From Allolucifera butyrica (lineage in GTDB: Bacteria; Bacillota; Negativicutes; Sporomusales; UPPP01): a stretch of 64,000 nucleotides of DNA. Within the stretch, counting starts at the first letter, position 1. Every line of letters begins with the position of its first letter. The position numbers and the translations under genes are program-made. Shown here piece by piece: positions 61,379 to 64,000 of this stretch. Location: positions 1-64,000 of the forward strand of contig NZ_UPPP01000069.1 in NCBI RefSeq assembly GCF_900476375.1, read 5' to 3'. The notes under the pieces are model-generated. The model did no database searches, had not been told where the DNA came from, and saw only the letters and a list, made by a program, of their open reading frames with translations.

Positions 61379-61975
61379 TTAGTCTGTAGAGGAAGAGCAG
61401 CAGGTTGTACTGGAAGCGGACGTAATGGCTCTAAGGTTTATTACCGCGGCTCTAACACTTGAATTGGATAAGGAAGAACTGGTGCCGGGGACAAATATGT
61501 CTTGTATTCTCAATATTGCTAATTCATCGGGAACTTCAGTCAATATTCCCTCAAACAGGAAACCACCCAGAGTTGTTATAATTACTTCGTCACCAATCAT
61601 GCGCCGTAATTGGCGAATTAAACAATGGCTTTCATCCCGCCGGTTACTCTTTTTAACATCAGGCCGGGAAGATAACGAACAGCCATCCGATTGGATCGGA
61701 TCACTAGCGATCCCGGTACCCTTCCCTACTAACTGCCATAAATCGATGCGGGCAAAGTCCACATGAATTACGTCTCCGCCGGGAGTCAGGATTTCTACCT
61801 CATTGGAATCCGATTCTCTTGCCGGAGTAAGAATCGCTAAACGGAACTCATCAACGGACTGTAAATTACCAAAATAAACGAACCCATCGAATCCAAACAG
61901 CAACACATCGGTATTTAATTCCCGTTCCAATTCTCTGATGAGTCTACTATTGCGGAGTTCAGAAAATATACTCAA
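61379..61975 (-). CDS. two-domain protein with repeated Sm-like segments, function unknown
   Basis: 198 residues. Two similar segments are visible: LIRELERELNTDVLLFGFDG...NLQSVDEFRLAIL (residues ~12-50) and LIRQLRRMIGDEVIITTLGG...LTEVPDELAILRI (~118-155). Each pattern of short helix plus small twisted beta-sheet resembles Sm/LSm-like or similar small barrels. The C-terminal tail is Ser/Thr/Cys-rich (SASSTTCCSSSTD). No signal peptide. A possible coat-type or RNA-binding protein; no family assigned. Confidence 0.68.
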   Translation of the reverse strand: MSIFSELRNSRLIRELERELNTDVLLFGFDGFVYFGNLQSVDEFRLAILTPARESDSNEVEILTPGGDVIHVDFARIDLWQLVGKGTGIASDPIQSDGCSLSSRPDVKKSNRRDESHCLIRQLRRMIGDEVIITTLGGFLFEGILTEVPDELAILRIQDIFVPGTSSSLSNSSVRAAVINLRAITSASSTTCCSSSTD

Positions 61976-62135
61976 GTAAATACCTCCTTTTATTAACCTT
62001 TTTATTGACCTCTCAGTACATTATATGAATGGTAAGACATTATGTTACGATAATTGCCCGGTTCGCAGTTATTTTTATGTTTGTGTTTTTAGCAGCGCCA
62101 GATGGATCAAAGAGGACGAAATAAATTGGAACGCC

Positions 62136-62168
62136 AAAAGAGGCGGGCAATTTGCCCGCCTCTTTTGT
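62136..62168. terminator. bidirectional terminator
   Basis: AAAAGAGGCGGGCAA / TTGCCCGCCTCTTTT, perfect 15-bp stem. It serves the minus-strand MocR gene. Confidence 0.9.
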
Positions 62169-62198
62169 TATGTTCCGGAATCGGAAAGTATAGGAAGT

Positions 62199-63605
62199 TC
62201 ATGGATGATTGGGTTTAAAACAGCTAAAAGCATTATATAACAATAAAATTCCCCGGCTAATTTCTTCTTCATCCAAATGCCCATAACCCAACAGCAGCTT
62301 ATCTAAATGAAAACCTTTACGAAGGCTGTGAAAATCGCCCGGTGTCAACCGAATTCCGGATTTTTCACAGTACAGCGCGAATTCCCGGTCAAAACGCCTG
62401 CCGGGAAACTCCAGCGCCAGATGCAAACCGGAAGCATCTCCCCAAACTCGCCAGGTATTGCCGAACGTTCTTTCCAACTCCTGAAGCAGCCTTTGCCGCC
62501 TATTTCCATATAATCTGCGCATTTTCTGCACATGCCGGTCCAACTTTCGCGTGAGCAAAAATTCGGCAAGAGCAGCCTGCTCAAAGGGAGGATTCTGGAC
62601 ATCGGTATAGGTACGCAGATGGCGCCACCGGGAATGAAGATGATGAGGCAATATTACATAACCGATTCGCAGGGCAGGAAACAAAATTTTACTGAATGTA
62701 CCTATATAAATGACTCTCTGTGCGTCCATGGAGCGAAGAGGCGCTACCGGTGAACCATTATAGCGGAACTCGCTGTCATAATCATCTTCAATTAAATAAA
62801 GGCCGTATTCCCGGGCAAAGCGGATCAGGTCGGCCCGCCGGCCTGCGGGAAGAATGCCCCCCAGGGGAAACTGATGAGAAGGCGTCACATATATGGCACA
62901 TACTCCTTTGCCTTCCAAAAATCCGGTTTGAATTCCCTGATTATCCACCGGTACCGGGCGGATTCCAAATCCCTTACTTTGTAATACATGGAGCATACCG
63001 CTATGGCAGGGATCTTCAACGATAATCTCCCGGCTCTTGCTATACAGTAAATCGGCAACTAAGTTTAATGCCTGCGTAGCGCCGGCGGTAATGAAAATAT
63101 CTTGCGGCTGAATGGCAAGTCCACGGCTTCTGAACAGCCAGGCCGCAATTTCTTCCCGTAGTACCGGAAGTCCTGCCGGACCCGTATAGCTCCACTGATT
63201 AACCGGCAGGGCTTCGGCAGCCTTATGCATCAGCTGCAGCCACAGGTGCATGGGAAATTGGCGCAAGTCGGGACGGCCTGTTTGAAAATCAGCTAAGTAA
63301 TTTTGAGCAGGCTGAACCGGTTTGTCCGATTCTCCGGTGACAGAGGCCGGTTTTCCCAGACACAGGCCCTTTGCTACCCGGGTTTGCGATCCCGGACGAC
63401 TGATGATGTATCCCTCGGCAGATAGCATTTCATATGCTTCATAGACCGTATTGCGCGATACAGATAATTGCTGAGCCATTTCCCGCGTGGATGGCAGTAC
63501 TTCATCAGGTTGAAGCCGTCCCTCGGTCATTTGATCCCGCAGTATTTGATAAATCTGGCGTGATAATGTTACGCCGGTCTTGCGTTGCAATTCAATTCCC
63601 CACAT
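62199..63605 (-). CDS. MocR-type (GntR/aminotransferase) regulator
   Basis: About 468 residues. The N-terminal GntR winged helix (LSRQIYQILRDQMTEGRL, LPSTREMAQQLSVSRNTVYEAYEML) is fused to a fold-type I aminotransferase-like domain with FITAGATQALNLVADLL, IVEDPCHSG, DDYDSEFRYNG and the PLP lysine region VIYIGTFSKILFPALRIG. It is a PdxR/MocR-type PLP-sensing regulator. Start MWGIELQ has TTGGAGG upstream; a much longer in-frame start would extend into the neighbouring gene. It is divergent from a DMT transporter gene that it probably controls. Confidence 0.93.
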   Translation of the reverse strand: MWGIELQRKTGVTLSRQIYQILRDQMTEGRLQPDEVLPSTREMAQQLSVSRNTVYEAYEMLSAEGYIISRPGSQTRVAKGLCLGKPASVTGESDKPVQPAQNYLADFQTGRPDLRQFPMHLWLQLMHKAAEALPVNQWSYTGPAGLPVLREEIAAWLFRSRGLAIQPQDIFITAGATQALNLVADLLYSKSREIIVEDPCHSGMLHVLQSKGFGIRPVPVDNQGIQTGFLEGKGVCAIYVTPSHQFPLGGILPAGRRADLIRFAREYGLYLIEDDYDSEFRYNGSPVAPLRSMDAQRVIYIGTFSKILFPALRIGYVILPHHLHSRWRHLRTYTDVQNPPFEQAALAEFLLTRKLDRHVQKMRRLYGNRRQRLLQELERTFGNTWRVWGDASGLHLALEFPGRRFDREFALYCEKSGIRLTPGDFHSLRKGFHLDKLLLGYGHLDEEEISRGILLLYNAFSCFKPNHP

Positions 63606-63728
63606 AGACCCTCCAACTGGCTCTCTCAAATATGGTTTAAATTGGCTCTGTAACGGTACCGGTTTGTTTGGTACTATTATACCACGGCAAGACGATTGGT
63701 AAAGATTGTATCTTTTGGAGGGATAATA
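63606..63728. promoter_or_regulatory. divergent promoter region of mocR and the DMT gene
   Basis: On the minus strand TTTACC, 16 nt and TATAAT form a promoter for the regulator. GGTACCGG and GGTAC half-sites near 63653-63670 could be MocR operator repeats. TATTAT on the plus strand could be the -10 of the exporter. Confidence 0.55.
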
Positions 63729-64000
63729 ATGCTGCAACGTTTGGCGGGTATGCTGTTTCTGACGGGGGCCTTTTCCTTGGCGGGAACTTCTGTAATCGCA
63801 GCACACTATGTGACCGGAATTTTAGGGATTTTTACCATAGCGGCGGTCAGTCTCTTTTTTGCCTTGACAGGGCTGATGCCGTTCTGTGGACGAAGGCTTA
63901 TCAAGGTGCTTTGGCTAATTTCAGCGCAGGATTGGCTTCGACTGATAATCCAGGCTCTGTTCGGTATTTTTTTGTTCCGGATATTTCTGCTACAGGGATT
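63729..64000 (+). CDS. DMT-family (EamA-like) transporter, 5' part
   Basis: 90 codons to the window end. MLQRLAGMLFLTGAFSLAGT, then IAAHYVTGILGIFTIAAVSLFFALTGLMP, with further hydrophobic segments: the start of a ten-segment drug/metabolite transporter. A MocR regulator next to an EamA exporter is a common pairing. ATG with TTGGAGGG upstream. The gene is incomplete here. Confidence 0.75.
   Translation, partial: MLQRLAGMLFLTGAFSLAGTSVIAAHYVTGILGIFTIAAVSLFFALTGLMPFCGRRLIKVLWLISAQDWLRLIIQALFGIFLFRIFLLQG

Noticed and set aside
63606..63806. 67-residue extension of the MocR regulator
   Set aside because: It would overlap the divergent DMT gene and promoter; MWGIELQ has a ribosome site and family-like start.

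Overview
The window reads like a chromosomal segment of a spore-forming diderm Firmicute, most likely Negativicutes of the Sporomusaceae type (Sporomusa/Pelosinus-like). Reasons: Firmicute-style cis-regulation (T-box leader, ykkC-type riboswitch, PyrR attenuator, XylR-type operator, strong Shine-Dalgarno sites, frequent GTG/TTG starts), a DUF1657 protein typical of spore formers, and a signal-peptide protein with beta-barrel character that suggests an outer membrane. The genus is an inference. No tools were used; all family calls come from reading the sequence, and coordinates were counted by hand.

Layout. (1) 1-1260: 3' end of 23S rRNA, one normal 5S gene, then two extra 5S-like units, each interrupted at the same two places by about 100-nt insertions and each followed by its own terminator. 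(2) 1372-3929: NCS2 permease, 3-hydroxyacyl-CoA dehydrogenase, DUF2164. (3) 4055-12440: branched-chain amino acid operon ilvN-ilvC-leuACDB-ilvB plus a 47-codon gene, preceded by one promoter, a ykkC-class (probable ppGpp) riboswitch and a leucine-type T-box in tandem. (4) 12591-18974: two DUF445 membrane proteins, a ProC-like reductase, pdxST and a eukaryotic-type hexokinase. (5) 19200-28719 (minus strand): xylose ABC transporter xylFGH, ROK repressor xylR, xylulokinase xylB behind a XylR operator, and a LevR-type sigma-54 activator. (6) 28882-37864: YjbQ gene remnant, YkuS-like protein, YtpB-like terpene synthase, a five-gene peptide/nickel-type ABC transporter, and a uracil permease behind a PyrR attenuator. 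(7) 38053-43412: polyphosphate cluster with an intact Ppx, a degenerate Ppx-HD protein and Ppk. (8) 43586-51889: phenylacetate-CoA ligase with an ACT partner, a cluster of four DnaA boxes, tRNA-Arg(ACG), RNase J, UppP, a PAS histidine kinase, a membrane protein and tRNA-Arg(CCT). (9) 52046-57147: a more AT-rich accessory stretch (LysR, LysE exporter, Crp, SDR, Fe-S aldo/keto reductase) ending in a scar made of a truncated LysR and a truncated MFS gene. (10) 57323-64000: small envelope or spore-related proteins, a HipA-like kinase, a MocR regulator and a divergent DMT exporter cut by the window end.

The most unusual signals are the doubly interrupted 5S genes, the finding that one insertion carries a hairpin element that recurs about 44 kb away, two further families of small dispersed palindromic repeats, the tandem riboswitch/T-box leader, and an intergenic DnaA-box cluster far from any recognisable oriC gene.
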